Part shown: positions 1-9,398 of the stretch, piece after piece
How the letters are laid out: every line of letters starts with the position of its first letter
Position numbering within the stretch: position 1 is the stretch's first letter
Assembly: GCF_017876295.1 (NCBI RefSeq)
Contig: NZ_JAGINT010000002.1
Coordinates: forward strand, 2,294,001 to 2,358,000
Source of the DNA: Kribbella aluminosa
GTDB lineage: Bacteria; Actinomycetota; Actinomycetes; Propionibacteriales; Kribbellaceae
DNA: 64,000 nucleotides
Direction: 5' to 3'
The notes under the pieces: model-generated
What the model saw: only the letters and a program-made list of their open reading frames with translations
The model's database searches: none
What the model was told of the DNA's origin: nothing
Position numbers and translations under genes: made by a program

Positions 1-326
1 GCGGCGGCGACAACCTCGAGCTGATCCGGAAGTACCCGGACCGGATCGGCTACGTGCACCTCAAACAGGTGGATCCGAAGGTCCTCGCGGAGGTCGAGGC
101 CGAGGGCCTGAGCGTCGACGAGGCGGTACGGCGGGGCGTGTTCCGCGAGCCGCCGTACGGCGCGCCGGAGCTGCCGCCGGTGCTGGAAGCGCTTGCCGGG
201 CTGGACGCCGAGGTGTTCGCGATCGTGGAGCAGGACATGTACCCGTGCGCGCCCGACGTACCGCTGCCGATCGCGCAGCGGACGCTGGCGTATCTCACCG
301 CACACGGAGGTAGCCGATCGATCTGA
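1..326 (+). CDS. Sugar-phosphate isomerase/epimerase, C-terminal part (IolE-like)
   Basis: Only the last 107 codons are inside the window; the gene is open at the left edge and stops with TGA at 324-326. The segment IGYVHLKQVD followed by a run ending FAIVEQDMYP fits the last strands of the TIM-barrel AP-endonuclease-2 family (xylose isomerase-like, Pfam AP_endonuc_2), where a Glu in the EQD segment helps bind the metal. Members act on inosose or keto-sugars in the cytoplasm. It is followed after 70 bp by a sugar ABC importer, a dehydrogenase and a methylmalonate-semialdehyde dehydrogenase, which makes inosose dehydratase/isomerase of an inositol operon the best reading. The exact substrate is inferred from context only. 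Confidence 0.75.
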   Translation, partial: GGDNLELIRKYPDRIGYVHLKQVDPKVLAEVEAEGLSVDEAVRRGVFREPPYGAPELPPVLEALAGLDAEVFAIVEQDMYPCAPDVPLPIAQRTLAYLTAHGGSRSI

Positions 327-396
327 CGGCCGAGGGAGTGTGACACTCTCTGGGTCCCAAGCAAGCCCGGAACACCCGAAAGGCTGGTAGCAAGTC

Positions 397-1392
397 ATGG
401 TTCGGTGGCAGAAGAAGGCGGTGGCCGCGGTCGCGGCCGTCGCACTCGCCGCGGCTCTGGCCGCGTGCAGCTCCTCCGGCGGGAAGCAGAAGGAGCAGAG
501 CTCCAGCGGCAGCGGCGGAAACGTCGCCGGCACGCCGCGGATGAAGGTTGCCCTGATCACCCATTCGGGGCCCGGCGACACCTTCTGGGACATCGTCCGG
601 CGCGGCGCCGAGGCGGCCGCGCAGAAGGACAACATCGAGCTGCAGTACTCCGCCGACCCGGACGGCGCGGCCCAGGCGAACCTGGTGCAGACCGCGATCG
701 ACTCGAAGGTCGACGGCATCGCGGTCACGCTGAACAAGCCCGACGCGGTGATCCCGAACGTCAAGAAGGCGATCGCGGCGGGTATCCCGGTGACGATCCT
801 GAACGGCGGGCTCGACCGGTGGAAGGCCACCGGCGCACTCGGGTACTTCGGCCAGGACGAGCGGATCGCCGGCCAGGCGACCGGTGAGAAGCTCAAGCAG
901 CTCGGCGCGAAGAAGGTGCTCTGCGTCATCCACGAGCAGGGCAACGTCAGCCTGGAGGCGCGCTGCCAGGGCATCAAGGACAAGTTCGGCAACGTCGAGA
1001 ACGTGAACGTCAACGGTACCGACCAGCCCGGTACGCAGGCGACGCTGACCTCGAAGCTGCAGGCCGACAAGTCCGTCGACTACGTGGTCGCGCTGAACGC
1101 CGGCATCGCGCTGACCGCGGTCCAGGCGGTCAAGGACGCAGGCTCGTCGGCGAAGGTCGGCAGCTTCGACATGAGCAAGGAGATGGCGAAGGCGGTCCAG
1201 GACGGCACCGTGCAGTTCGCCGTCGACCAGCAGCCGTACCTGCAGGGCTACCTCGCGATCGACGCGATCTGGCTCTACAAGAACAACGGCGACACCATCG
1301 GCGGCGGCCAGGCGACGCTGACCGGCCCGGCGTTCATCGACAAGTCCAACATTGCGGCGGTCCTGAAGTACGCCGAAGCCGGGACGCGCTGA
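397..1392 (+). CDS. Sugar ABC transporter substrate-binding lipoprotein
   Basis: This 331-aa protein begins with a charged stretch, a hydrophobic Ala/Val core and the lipobox LAAC at about residues 21-24, so it is a membrane-anchored lipoprotein. The mature part (MKVALITHSGPGDTFWDIV near residue 49, then alternating alpha/beta repeats) is a type I periplasmic binding protein of the ribose/fructose group (Peripla_BP_4). It should capture a monosaccharide or cyclitol outside the cell and hand it to the permease encoded 9 bp downstream. The order binding protein, permease, single-domain ATPase resembles frcBCA. The ligand cannot be read from sequence; the surrounding inositol-type genes suggest myo-inositol or a related sugar. 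Confidence 0.9.
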   Translation: MVRWQKKAVAAVAAVALAAALAACSSSGGKQKEQSSSGSGGNVAGTPRMKVALITHSGPGDTFWDIVRRGAEAAAQKDNIELQYSADPDGAAQANLVQTAIDSKVDGIAVTLNKPDAVIPNVKKAIAAGIPVTILNGGLDRWKATGALGYFGQDERIAGQATGEKLKQLGAKKVLCVIHEQGNVSLEARCQGIKDKFGNVENVNVNGTDQPGTQATLTSKLQADKSVDYVVALNAGIALTAVQAVKDAGSSAKVGSFDMSKEMAKAVQDGTVQFAVDQQPYLQGYLAIDAIWLYKNNGDTIGGGQATLTGPAFIDKSNIAAVLKYAEAGTR

Positions 1393-1401
1393 GGTAACGC
1401 C

Positions 1402-2444
1402 ATGGCCTCGACCATCACTTCACCGGCATCGGCGGACGACCGAGTCTCCGCCCGGTCCCTCGGTGCCCGGTTGCTCAGCCGGCCCGAGATCGGGTCGCTG
1501 GTCGGCGCGGCCGTGATCCTGGTGTTCTTCCTGATCACCGCGACGCCGTTCCGCAACATCGACAACACCGGCACGATCCTCTACCAGGCCGCGCTGATCG
1601 GGGTGATGGCGGTGCCGGTCTCGCTGCTGATGATCGGCGGCGAGTTCGACCTGTCGGCCGGGGTCGCGGTGACGACGTCCGGCCTGACCGCAGGCATCCT
1701 GTCGTACCAGTTCAGTCTGAACGTCTGGGTCGGCGTGATTGTCGCGCTGGTGTTCTCGCTGGCGATCGGTGCGTTCAACGGCTGGCTGCTGATGCGGACG
1801 GGACTGCCCAGTTTCCTGGTGTCGCTGGGTACGTTCTTCATCCTGCAGGGCCTGAACATCGCGGTCACCCGGATCACCTCCGGCGCCGTCGCGTCGAACT
1901 CGATCAGCGACATGGACGGGTTCGGCGCGGCGAAGGCGATCTTCGCGTCGGAGTTCAAACTCGGTGGCGTCACGGTCAAGATCATCGTCGTCTGGTGGAT
2001 CGTGTTCGTGGCGATCGCCGCCTGGGTGCTGCTGAAGACGCAGATCGGCAACTGGATCTTCGCCGCCGGCGGTGACGCGGCGGCCGCGCGGGCGGTCGGC
2101 GTACCGGTGAAGAAGGTGAAGATCGGGCTGTTCATGGCGGTCGGGTTCTTCGCCTGGTTCACCGGGATGCAGTTGCTGTTCAACTCCAACGGGGTCGTGC
2201 AGTCCGGTGAAGGTGTCGGCAAGGAGTTCCTGTACATCATCGCCGCGGTCGTCGGCGGCTGCCTGCTGACCGGCGGCTACGGCTCCGTCCTGGGAGGGGC
2301 GATCGGTGCGCTGATCTTCAGCATGGTCCAGTTGGGTGTCGTGTACGCCGGCTGGAACCCGGATTGGTTCAAGGCGTTCCTGGGTGCGATGTTGCTGCTC
2401 GCAACCATCGTCAACCTGGTCGTGAAGAACCGGGCGGAGGCGCG

Positions 2445-2448
<4 letters not shown>
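1402..2448 (+). CDS. Sugar ABC transporter permease (RbsC/FrcC type)
   Basis: The 348-aa protein is highly hydrophobic, with about nine to ten predicted membrane segments after a roughly 30-residue cytoplasmic N-terminus. The region around residues 70-90 (LLMIGGEFDLSAGVAV) is the signature of the BPD_transp_2 permease family that pairs with CUT2 sugar importers. The start codon ATG lies 9 bp after the binding-protein stop. Its TGA overlaps the ATG of the ATPase gene (ATGA), showing tight translational coupling. It forms the membrane channel of the importer; the same family carries ribose, xylose, galactose and inositol. Confidence 0.92.
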
Positions 2449-3294
<846 letters not shown>

Positions 3295-3302
<8 letters not shown>

Positions 3303-4371
3303 CCTGCGGGTCGGCGTCGCCGGCGTCGGTGTGATGGGTGCCGACCATGCCGAGCGCGTCGCGCGGAAGACGTCGGGCGCGCGGCTGGTCGCGGTGTCCG
3401 ACGCCGATCAGAGCCGGGCCGAGGTACTCGCCGCCCGGTTGTCGGAGGGGCTGGGTGTGCCCTCCAGGAATGATGCCGGGAGGCACTCGGGCGGCGCGGC
3501 GTACGGCGACGGCGTCCGGGTGGTGGAGGATCCGCTGGAGCTGATCGCCGCCGACGACATCGACGCGGTGATCCTCGCCTCGCCCGGGTCCGCGCATGCC
3601 GAGCAGCTGTTCGCCTGCCTGGACCACGGGAAGCCGGTGCTCTGCGAGAAGCCGCTGACGATGGACGCAGCGTCGTCGCTGCGGGTGGTCGAGGCCGAAC
3701 ACAAGCTCGGCCGGCAGCTGATCCAGGTCGGGTTCATGCGCCGGTTCGATCCGGAGTACGCCGCTCTGAAACAGCTGCTCGACTCGGGTGACCTCGGGCG
3801 GACGCTGGTGCTGCACAACGTGCACCGGAACAAGTCGGCCGCACCGTCGTTCCGGAGCGAGATGATCGTCCGGGACTCGATGGTGCACGAGGTGGATGTC
3901 GCCCGCTGGCTGTTCGGCGCGGAGATCACCCGGATCACCGTGCGCACCCCGAAGCCGACGAGCCTGGTCGCGGAGGGCGTCCTCGACCCGCAGCTGGCGG
4001 TGTTCGAGCTGGCGAACGGCGCGATCGCCGACGTCGAGGTGTTCGTAAACTTCCAGGTCGGGTACGAGGTCCGGTGCGAGGCGGTCGCCGAGCGGGGCAG
4101 CGCGACGATCGGGCTCGGGTCCGGCGTGTTCACCCGGGCCGGCGAGCACTGGGGCGGCGCGATGCCGGCCGACTTCCGGATCCGGTTCGAGCAGGCGTAC
4201 GACATCGAAGTACAGCGCTGGGTCGACGCCACCCGGCGCGGCGAGATCGACGGGCCGAGTGCCTGGGACGGGTACGCCGCGGCGGCCGTCTGCGAGGCCG
4301 GGCTCGAGTCGCTGAGCAGCGGCACACCGGTCGACGTCGCGCTGGCCGACCGCGGCAAGGTCCTCGGATGA
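3295..4371 (+). CDS. Gfo/Idh/MocA oxidoreductase, probable inositol 2-dehydrogenase type
   Basis: This 358-aa NAD(P)-dependent sugar dehydrogenase starts with the Rossmann motif GVAGVGVMG and has the family motif CEKPLT near residue 118, followed by a C-terminal GFO_IDH_MocA alpha/beta domain with a VHEVDVARWL segment matching the catalytic-histidine region. A loop of about 20 residues (near 55-75, VPSRNDAGRHSGG) is inserted between the second strand and the EDP segment; it is unusual for the family and has no obvious role. Operon position after an importer and before the semialdehyde dehydrogenase supports oxidation of myo-inositol or a stereoisomer, but other polyols remain possible. Confidence 0.85.
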
Positions 4372-4394
4372 CACAGGAAAGATGAGGAAGCATC

Positions 4395-5897
4395 GTGAGT
4401 ACTGAGAACAAGCGCATCACCCACCTTGTCGGCGGCAGCCCGTGGACCGGTGTGTCCGAGCGGACCGGCAAGGTCTACAACCCGGCGACCGGCCAGGTCA
4501 CCGGCGAGCTGGACCTGGCCTCGGCGGCGACCGTCGACGAGGTCGTCAAGGTCGCTCACGGCGCCTCGAAGGGCTGGGCGCAGACCTCGCTCACCAAGCG
4601 TGCCCAGATCCTGTTCGCCTACCGCGAGCTCGTCAGCCGGAACAAGGAGCGCATCGCCGAGCTGATCACGGCCGAGCACGGCAAGGTGCTGTCCGACGCG
4701 CTCGGCGAGGTGACCCGCGGGCTCGAGGTGATCGAGTTCGCGTGCGGCATCCCGCACCTGCTCAAGGGCGGGTACAGCTCCGGTGTCTCGACCAACGTCG
4801 ACGTGTACTCGATCCGCCAGCCGCTCGGTGTCTGCGCGGTGATCTCGCCGTTCAACTTCCCGGCGATGGTGCCGATGTGGTTCGTCCCGATCGCGGTTGC
4901 CTGTGGCAACAGTGTGGTGATCAAGCCGTCCGAGAAGGACCCGTCGGCGGCGAACGCGATGGCCGAGCTGTGGAAGGAGGCCGGGCTGCCGGACGGCGTG
5001 GTGAACGTCGTGCACGGCGACAAGGAGTCCGTCGACCGGCTGCTCGAGAACCCGGACGTGAAGTCGGTGTCGTTCGTCGGCTCGACGCCGATCGCGAAGT
5101 ACGTCTACGAGACCGCCACCCGGAACGGCAAGCGGGTGCAGGCGCTCGGCGGCGCGAAGAACCACATGATCGTGCTACCGGACGCGGATCTCGACCTGGC
5201 GGCGGACGCGGCCGTGAACGCCGGGTTCGGCTCGGCGGGCGAGCGCTGCATGGCGATCTCCGCGCTGGTCGCGGTGGAGCCGATCGCGGACGAGCTGATC
5301 GGCAAGATCAAGGAGCGGATGGGCACCCTGAAGACCGGCGACGGGACCCGCGGGTGCGACATGGGTCCGCTGGTCACCGGCGTGCACCGGGACAAGGTCG
5401 CCGGCTACGTCGCGGCCGGGGTCGAGTCCGGCGCGGAGCTGGTGGTCGACGGGCGCGAGGGTGACTTCGACGGCGGCGACGACGGGTTCTGGCTGGGCCC
5501 GACGCTGTTCGACAAGGTCACGCCGGAGATGTCGATCTACACCGACGAGATCTTCGGGCCGGTGCTGTCGGTGGTGCGGACGGCGTCGTACGACGCGGCG
5601 CTCGAGCTGGTGAACTCGAACCCGTACGGGAACGGGACGGCGATCTTCACGAACGACGGCGGCGCGGCGCGGCGGTTCCAGAACGAGGTCGAGGTCGGCA
5701 TGGTCGGGATCAACGTGCCGATCCCGGTGCCGATGGCGTACTACTCGTTCGGCGGGTGGAAGAACTCGCTGTTCGGCGACACCCACGCACACGGCACCGA
5801 GGGCGTGCACTTCTTCACCCGCGGCAAGGTCGTCACATCCCGCTGGCTGGATCCGTCCCACGGCGGCATCAACCTCGGTTTCCCGACGCACGACTGA
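4395..5897 (+). CDS. mmsA: CoA-acylating methylmalonate-semialdehyde dehydrogenase
   Basis: The 500-aa enzyme starts at a GTG preceded by GAGGAAG at 4384-4390. It belongs to the aldehyde dehydrogenase superfamily and has the catalytic cysteine in SAGERCMA (about residue 285). The segment QALGGAKNHM replaces the ELGG segment of ordinary ALDHs, so the usual general-base Glu is missing; this is the hallmark of the CoA-dependent MMSDH/IolA group. It converts malonate- or methylmalonate-semialdehyde with CoA and NAD to acetyl- or propionyl-CoA, ending inositol or valine catabolism. Its place at the end of the inositol-type operon favours the IolA role. Confidence 0.93.
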   Translation: MSTENKRITHLVGGSPWTGVSERTGKVYNPATGQVTGELDLASAATVDEVVKVAHGASKGWAQTSLTKRAQILFAYRELVSRNKERIAELITAEHGKVLSDALGEVTRGLEVIEFACGIPHLLKGGYSSGVSTNVDVYSIRQPLGVCAVISPFNFPAMVPMWFVPIAVACGNSVVIKPSEKDPSAANAMAELWKEAGLPDGVVNVVHGDKESVDRLLENPDVKSVSFVGSTPIAKYVYETATRNGKRVQALGGAKNHMIVLPDADLDLAADAAVNAGFGSAGERCMAISALVAVEPIADELIGKIKERMGTLKTGDGTRGCDMGPLVTGVHRDKVAGYVAAGVESGAELVVDGREGDFDGGDDGFWLGPTLFDKVTPEMSIYTDEIFGPVLSVVRTASYDAALELVNSNPYGNGTAIFTNDGGAARRFQNEVEVGMVGINVPIPVPMAYYSFGGWKNSLFGDTHAHGTEGVHFFTRGKVVTSRWLDPSHGGINLGFPTHD

Positions 5898-6011
5898 CAG
5901 GCTCCCCTGGGTGTAGCGTCGAAGGGGACCCCCGGGGCATGAGGAGTACCGCGGCGTACCAGGGCCGTCGGCCCGTTCTCAGTCCGCGATCATCAATCCC
6001 CGGAGTGTGTC

Positions 6012-6125
6012 ATGTCGAAGAACAAGGGTGGGCGCGAAGTCCGCAAGCCGAAGCAACCCAAACAGCCGAAGGCCAACCCGAGCGACAGCGCGATCATCCC
6101 GCCCACCAAACAGACGCGGAAGTAG
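6012..6125 (+). CDS. Conserved small basic protein of 37 aa
   Basis: A short gene starts with ATG after a GGAG-like site at 6002-6005 and ends with TAG. The 37-aa product begins MSKNKGGREVRKPKQ, is rich in Lys, Pro and Gln, and ends PPTKQTRK; no hydrophobic segment is present. From memory, very similar small proteins are common in actinobacterial genomes, always without assigned function. It stands alone between the dehydrogenase operon and a strong hairpin 22 bp downstream, which would make it a short monocistronic transcript. The composition suggests an unstructured, possibly nucleic-acid or ribosome-associated peptide, but this is only inference. Confidence 0.7.
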   Translation: MSKNKGGREVRKPKQPKQPKANPSDSAIIPPTKQTRK

Positions 6126-6147
6126 CCGCCGGACCAGAGGTCTACTG

Positions 6148-6185
6148 CGCCCATCGGTCCCGGTTTCCGCCGGGACCGATGGGCG
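6148..6185 (+). terminator. Strong hairpin terminator
   Basis: A perfect 16-bp inverted repeat (6148-6163 and 6170-6185) encloses a 6-nt loop, TTTCCG. No U-tract follows, as is common in actinobacteria. It lies 22 bp after the 37-aa gene and most likely ends that transcript. Confidence 0.8.
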
Positions 6186-6241
6186 TCGTAGCTTGCGAGC
6201 GTTGACCGGATGACGTCGGGCTGGGTACCGTCGGTGGGCGC

Positions 6242-7258
6242 ATGAGGGCGCGTCGAGACTCGCCGGAAGGCTGGAAGCCACCTCAACTCCGAGAACCGAG
6301 TGAATCCGCGCCGGGCACGTCGCTTGCGAAGGCGCAGCGGGTGTTGGCCGGGGAGTACAGAGAGCGGGACTGGCCTGCGTTGAAGGCTGAGGTTGAGCGG
6401 CGGGTGGGGGATACGCCTGCTGCGCCTCCCGGGCTGGCGGAGGAGTTGGCTGAGGCGTTCGGGCTGGGGACCGTGACGGAGGCGGCGCGGCCGGTGGTGT
6501 TCACGGCGATGGGGCGGTGCTGGGATATTACGACTGACCGTGGGCGGTGGCTTGCGGTCACGGTCTATCAGTGGATCACGAACGAGCAGGCGGAGGTCGG
6601 GGCTCGGCTGCGGGATGCGGCTACCGCGGCGGGGTTGGCTGCGCCGGTACTCGCGCGGAGTCCGCACGGGCGGTTGATCGAGAGTGTGCGGGGGGAGAGC
6701 TGGCGCGTTCATGAGTGGCTGGAGGTTGGGCCGTCGCCGGTCTTGCCGGTGGCCGCGGAGCTGGCTCGTCGTGCTGGGGTGGTGTTCGGGACGCTGCACG
6801 GGCTTGCCATTGCCAGCGATGAGCCGATCCACGGGTATCTGACGTATCGGCGTTCGTTCGACGAGTGGCAGGAGCTGCTTGGCCGGGCGCGTGCGGCGGG
6901 TAAGCCATGGGCGGAGCGGCTCGAGGCGTTGCTGCCGACATTCCGTGAGCTGCAGGCGATCGAGCTCGATGTGCCCGGCGAGTTGATGCTGTGTAACCGG
7001 AACCTGAACCCGGAGCATGTTCGGCAGGGGCGTGACGGTGATCTTGTGGTGATGGAGTGGGACTTTGCCGGTTCGCTCACGCCGGAGTTGGAGCTTGGTT
7101 CCGCGCTGATGCACTGGGTGTCGCGGCCGGAGGTCAACACCAAGGGACTTCGGGCGTTCCGGGACGGGTACGGCGGGGCGCGGGAGTGGCCGCTTGTAAG
7201 GGGCTTGAGGAACTACTGGTGGTTTGACGGCCGTGGCGTCATCCCGGCTGCGACGTAG
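6242..7258 (+). pseudogene. Decayed aminoglycoside-phosphotransferase-fold kinase
   Basis: The frame is open for 338 codons, but the product looks broken. It has the layout of the APH/thiamine-kinase fold, with the stretch LMLCNRNLNPEHV (6986-7021) at the place of the catalytic loop, normally HxDLxxxN. Here the catalytic Asp is Asn and the Mg-binding Asn is His. The later metal-binding motif (usually IDWE) reads MEWDFAG, with Asp changed to Glu. The protein also lacks the C-terminal helices, because the frame runs 46 bp into the convergent dehydrogenase gene. Codon use is looser than in neighbours (many TTG, GGG, GGT codons). A pseudokinase with a real role cannot be excluded. Confidence 0.6.
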
Positions 7259-8214
7259 CACTCGTCGATCAGCTGCATCGTGGCCAGTGCGTCGTCGGCG
7301 TCCGTGAGCAGCGGGGCGCCGTTGCGGATCGCGCCGGCGAAGGCCTCCAGCTGGTACGTGTACGACGTACGGGTGCCGAGGTGTTCGACCCAGGTGTCTT
7401 CCCTGGTTGTCACGATCACGCGGTCGTCGTTCTGCGGCAGTACGTAGAACGGGGCGAACGCCTCGCCACGGCTGCCGACGACCTTGAGACTGAACTCGAC
7501 GTTGTCGGCAGCCATGCTGGTCCGCACGGCACCGGTCGCACCGCTCGGGAACTCCAGGTCCGCGTTCAGCCACTCGTCCACGCCAGGCATCCGCTTGCGC
7601 TCGCCCGCGCGTGCGTTGAGCAGCTTCGGCGCGCCACCGGCGTAAGCAGCGAACATGCGTTGCGCGTGCAGTGCGTAGCAGCCGACGTCCATCACGGCAC
7701 CACCAGCGAGCGGCAGCGACCAGCGCGGGTCGTCGTCAGCCGGCGGGGGCATCACCATGGTCGCCTCGACGTGCTGCAGCTCGCCCAGCTCGCCCTTGGC
7801 GACCAGCTCCTGCAGCCGCCGCATCACCGGGTGGTAGGCGTAGTGGAAGGCCTCCATGAACACCAGGCCGGACGAGCGCACAGCCTCCTGCACCTGCAGC
7901 GCCTCGGCTGCGTTGCTGGCCGACGGCTTCTCGGTCAGAACGTGTTTACCGGCAGCAAGCGCCTGCAGGTTCCACGGGCCGTGCAGCCCGTTGGCCAGCG
8001 GGTTGTAGATCGCTTCGATCTCGGGATCGTCTAGCAGTTCCTGGTACGACGCATGGACCCGTTCGACCCCGTGGTCGGTCGCGAAGGCCGCGGCCCGGTC
8101 GGCGTCGCGCGCAGCGACCGCGACCAGCCGGGCTCCGGTCAGCTTGGCCGGCTCGACGATGGCCCGGCCGGCGATCCGGGCGGCACCGAGGATGCCGATC
8201 CGCAGCGGTTCCAT
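7213..8214 (-). CDS. Gfo/Idh/MocA family oxidoreductase
   Basis: The start at 8214 (MEPLRIGILG) has a good GAAGGAG ribosome site; upstream in-frame starts have none. The 333-aa protein has the dinucleotide motif GILGAARIAG at residues 7-16, LTEKPSA near 95, and a C-terminal dehydrogenase domain, giving an NAD(P)-dependent sugar or sugar-derivative dehydrogenase of the trans-dihydrodiol dehydrogenase-like subgroup. It is transcribed divergently from a GntR/UTRA regulator 247 bp away, which probably controls it. The 3' end overlaps the decayed kinase by 46 bp. The substrate is unknown. Confidence 0.88.
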   Translation of the reverse strand: MEPLRIGILGAARIAGRAIVEPAKLTGARLVAVAARDADRAAAFATDHGVERVHASYQELLDDPEIEAIYNPLANGLHGPWNLQALAAGKHVLTEKPSASNAAEALQVQEAVRSSGLVFMEAFHYAYHPVMRRLQELVAKGELGELQHVEATMVMPPPADDDPRWSLPLAGGAVMDVGCYALHAQRMFAAYAGGAPKLLNARAGERKRMPGVDEWLNADLEFPSGATGAVRTSMAADNVEFSLKVVGSRGEAFAPFYVLPQNDDRVIVTTREDTWVEHLGTRTSYTYQLEAFAGAIRNGAPLLTDADDALATMQLIDECYVAAGMTPRPSNHQ

Positions 8215-8375
8215 GCCTTCTCCTTCGGTCGGCCGAACGGGACCAGATCCGGTACGGCGGTTCGTCCAAGGGGCGTGTTCCGCCGGTAAGGGTAGTCCCT
8301 TGGCCCGGCGGCGAACGCGCCATCCTGCCTGACGGGCGCCGCCGCGGGACACCGGTTGCCCGCGATCCGGACTCG

Positions 8376-8394
8376 GTTCACCGAACGTTCACCG
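8376..8394. promoter_or_regulatory. 11-bp-spaced direct repeat, candidate operator
   Basis: Two copies of GTTCACCG (8376-8383 and 8387-8394) lie exactly 11 bp apart, on one helix face, in the divergent promoter region between the dehydrogenase and the GntR gene. The overlapping palindromes GAACGTTC (8383-8390) and CACCGGTG (8390-8397) add to the picture. It may be the GntR-family operator, but the regulator that binds it is inferred. Confidence 0.4.
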
Positions 8395-8461
8395 GTGAGC
8401 ATGTCTGATCAAATCCTCTCGGTGGCTCGACGGAATCCGGTGCAGCCCTCAGGATGAGCCC

Positions 8462-9205
8462 ATGAGTACCGTCCAGGTCCAGGTCGATCGGAGCAGCCGT
8501 ACGCCGTTGCACGTGCAGCTGGCGCAGCAGCTGGAGGCGGCCATCCAGGACGGCGAACTACCCGTCGGCTCCCGGCTGAGCAACGAGGTGGACCTGGCTG
8601 AGGCGTACGGGCTGAGCCGCCCGACCGTGCGGCAGGCGATCGCCCGACTGGTCGACCAGGGCCTGCTGGTCCGCAAACGCGGCGTCGGCACGCAGGTGGT
8701 CGGCAGCTCCGGGCAGGTACGGCGTTCCCTCGAACTGACCAGCCTGTACGACGACCTGGCCGCGGCGCACCGCAAGCCGCAGACCGACGTACTGCGCTTC
8801 GGGATCTCGCCTGCAACCGCAGAGGTCGCGACAGCGTTGCAATGCGAGCAGGACGACCGTGTACTCCGGCTGGAACGGCTCCGGCGTGCTGACGGCGAAC
8901 CCCTCGCTCTGATGCGCAACTGGCTGCCGCCCGAGATCCTGGAGACGGACCCGGCCACGTTGGCCGAGCGTGGGCTCTATGAGCTGCTGCGCGCCGAAGG
9001 GATCCGGCTGAAGGTGGCGCACCAGACCATCTCCGCCATACCCGCAACGGTTGAGCAGGCACGGCTGCTGTCGGAGGAGCCGGGCGCGCCGCTCCTGGCG
9101 ACCACCCGGATCACGTACGACGACCACGGCCAGCCGGTCGAGTACGGCTCCCACCTGTACCGCGCGAGCCGCTACTCGTTCGAGCACACGCTCGTACACC
9201 GCTGA
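8462..9205 (+). CDS. GntR-family regulator with UTRA domain
   Basis: The 247-aa protein has an N-terminal winged helix (about residues 12-80; PVGSRLSNEVDLAEAYGLS, then RPTVRQAI as recognition helix) and a C-terminal UTRA ligand-binding domain (about 100-240), making it a HutC-subfamily GntR protein. Such regulators are usually repressors released by a sugar or amino-acid derivative. The start follows CAGGATGAG. It is divergent from a Gfo/Idh/MocA dehydrogenase gene, the most likely target along with itself. Confidence 0.92.
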   Translation: MSTVQVQVDRSSRTPLHVQLAQQLEAAIQDGELPVGSRLSNEVDLAEAYGLSRPTVRQAIARLVDQGLLVRKRGVGTQVVGSSGQVRRSLELTSLYDDLAAAHRKPQTDVLRFGISPATAEVATALQCEQDDRVLRLERLRRADGEPLALMRNWLPPEILETDPATLAERGLYELLRAEGIRLKVAHQTISAIPATVEQARLLSEEPGAPLLATTRITYDDHGQPVEYGSHLYRASRYSFEHTLVHR

Positions 9206-9215
9206 CCGTCCCAAT

Positions 9216-9235
9216 TGCAGCAAGCTGCAGTTTTC
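9216..9235 (+). terminator. Short hairpin with T-run
   Basis: TGCAG (9216-9220) and CTGCA (9225-9229) form a 5-bp stem with a CAAG loop, followed by GTTTT. It is 10 bp after the GntR stop and may end that transcript. The stem is short, so support is weak. Confidence 0.35.
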
Positions 9236-9398
9236 TGGACCTGCAGTGAGTCCGTCGATACGGTGAGTGAGCCATCGGCGTGTCACGGTTATCCACAGGG
9301 ACGGCGAACGTGAGTGGCGCCCGGTCCGCAGGAGTTGAGAGGATGACCCGCATGGTGACCGAGAGTGGTCACCTGATGCGACTGACACGGGGAGATCG

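Noticed and set aside
295..933. Long minus-strand frame opposite the binding-protein gene
   Set aside because: It is the mirror frame of a clear GC-rich gene and has no family match.
3408..5165. 585-codon minus-strand frame opposite the dehydrogenase and mmsA genes
   Set aside because: High GC content gives long antisense frames; the plus-strand genes have full motifs.
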